Of a stretch of 8,800 nucleotides of DNA, positions 8,501-8,800 are shown in pieces. Every line of letters begins with the position of its first letter. The first letter of the stretch is position 1. The stretch comes from Rhodoplanes sp049284695 (GTDB lineage Bacteria; Pseudomonadota; Alphaproteobacteria; Rhizobiales; Xanthobacteraceae). The translations under genes and the position numbers were made by a program. The notes beneath the pieces were generated by a model, which worked only from the letters and a program-made list of their open reading frames with translations, ran no database searches and was not told the origin of the DNA. The stretch spans positions 1 to 8,800 of the forward strand of contig JBAPYK010000184.1 of NCBI GenBank assembly GCA_049284695.1, written 5' to 3'.

Positions 8501-8617
8501 TGATCTAGTCGATATGTGATCCAGAAAGAGCTTGTATCATGAGACTCCAATAGTCGTTTGGCTAGCGGCAAAGCCGGTGTTTCCCGAACTAAGCCCGGCC
8601 GGCCCGAGGATCGTCCC
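8501..8617. promoter_or_regulatory. Divergent promoter region between purH and the universal stress protein gene
   Basis: This 117-bp gap must hold the starts of both divergent transcripts. It is AT-richer than the flanking genes on the purH side. I see no convincing -35/-10 pair for either direction and no EcfG-type GGAAC/CGTT pair. The only well-defined element is GAGGA at 8606-8610, the Shine-Dalgarno sequence of the rightward gene. Confidence 0.5.
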
Positions 8618-8800
8618 ATGGCTTTCAAGGATATTTTGCTCCAGCTCGCCAGCTACCCGGAACCGACGCCGGTTACGGCCGTGGATCAGGCGGTCGCCTT
8701 CGCGGAAGCGTCGGGCGCCCGCGTCACGGCGCTCGCCTTCGAAATCGTCGTCAACGTGCCCGGCACCGTGCTCGCGCCGGCGCTGCTTGACGTCAAAGGG
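8618..8800 (+). CDS. Universal stress protein (UspA family), 5' part only
   Basis: The first 61 codons are present and the frame stays open to the window edge, so the gene is truncated by the window and not broken. The start MAFKDILLQLASYPEPTP, a helix rich in Ala (AVDQAVAFAEASGARVTALAF) and then a second hydrophobic strand are typical of the first beta-alpha-beta unit of alphaproteobacterial Usp domains. Usp proteins are small cytoplasmic stress-response proteins, some of which bind ATP; the nucleotide-binding motif would lie near the C-terminus and cannot be checked here. GAGGA ends 7 nt before the ATG. The family call rests on N-terminal resemblance only. Confidence 0.75.
   Translation, partial: MAFKDILLQLASYPEPTPVTAVDQAVAFAEASGARVTALAFEIVVNVPGTVLAPALLDVKG

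Overview
The window is GC-rich, gene-dense bacterial chromosome. The gene content (bifunctional PurH, secreted Cu/Zn superoxide dismutase, MacA/MacB pair, gamma-glutamyltransferase, AhpD-like protein, universal stress protein), the codon bias and a match to the alphaproteobacterial EcfG promoter consensus at the left edge suggest an alphaproteobacterium, probably of the Hyphomicrobiales (Bradyrhizobium/Rhodopseudomonas-like). This placement is inferred from recognition, not from a search. I see no rRNA, tRNA, CRISPR array, insertion sequence, phage gene or attachment site.

Layout from left to right. Positions 1-215 are a comparatively AT-rich intergenic region with a leftward EcfG-type promoter at 2-26 and the leader of a rightward gene. 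A secreted Cu/Zn superoxide dismutase follows at 216-734 (+). It converges on a block of minus-strand genes, so in transcription order the rest reads from the right: purH (8500-6908), an AhpD-like peroxidase-related protein (6779-6150), a periplasmic gamma-glutamyltransferase (6023-4272), a MacA-type adaptor (4194-2896) and a MacB-type ABC exporter (2874-766). Divergent from purH, a universal stress protein starts at 8618 (+) and runs off the right edge.

The macA-macB spacing of 21 nt, and the 77 nt between ggt and macA with no convincing terminator, suggest that ggt-macA-macB is one transcription unit. MacA and MacB should form an inner-membrane and periplasmic exporter that needs a TolC-type outer-membrane partner not found here. 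GGT would act in the same periplasm on glutathione or other gamma-glutamyl compounds. SodC (superoxide), the AhpD-like protein (a CxxC redox site), GGT (glutathione turnover) and the Usp give the region an oxidative and envelope stress flavour. PurH is a housekeeping purine enzyme.

All genes look intact and belong to known families. I found no convincing undescribed system. The points most worth checking are the EcfG-type promoter, the ggt-macAB linkage, a perfect hairpin spanning the macB stop codon, and small sequence departures in MacB, MacA and GGT.
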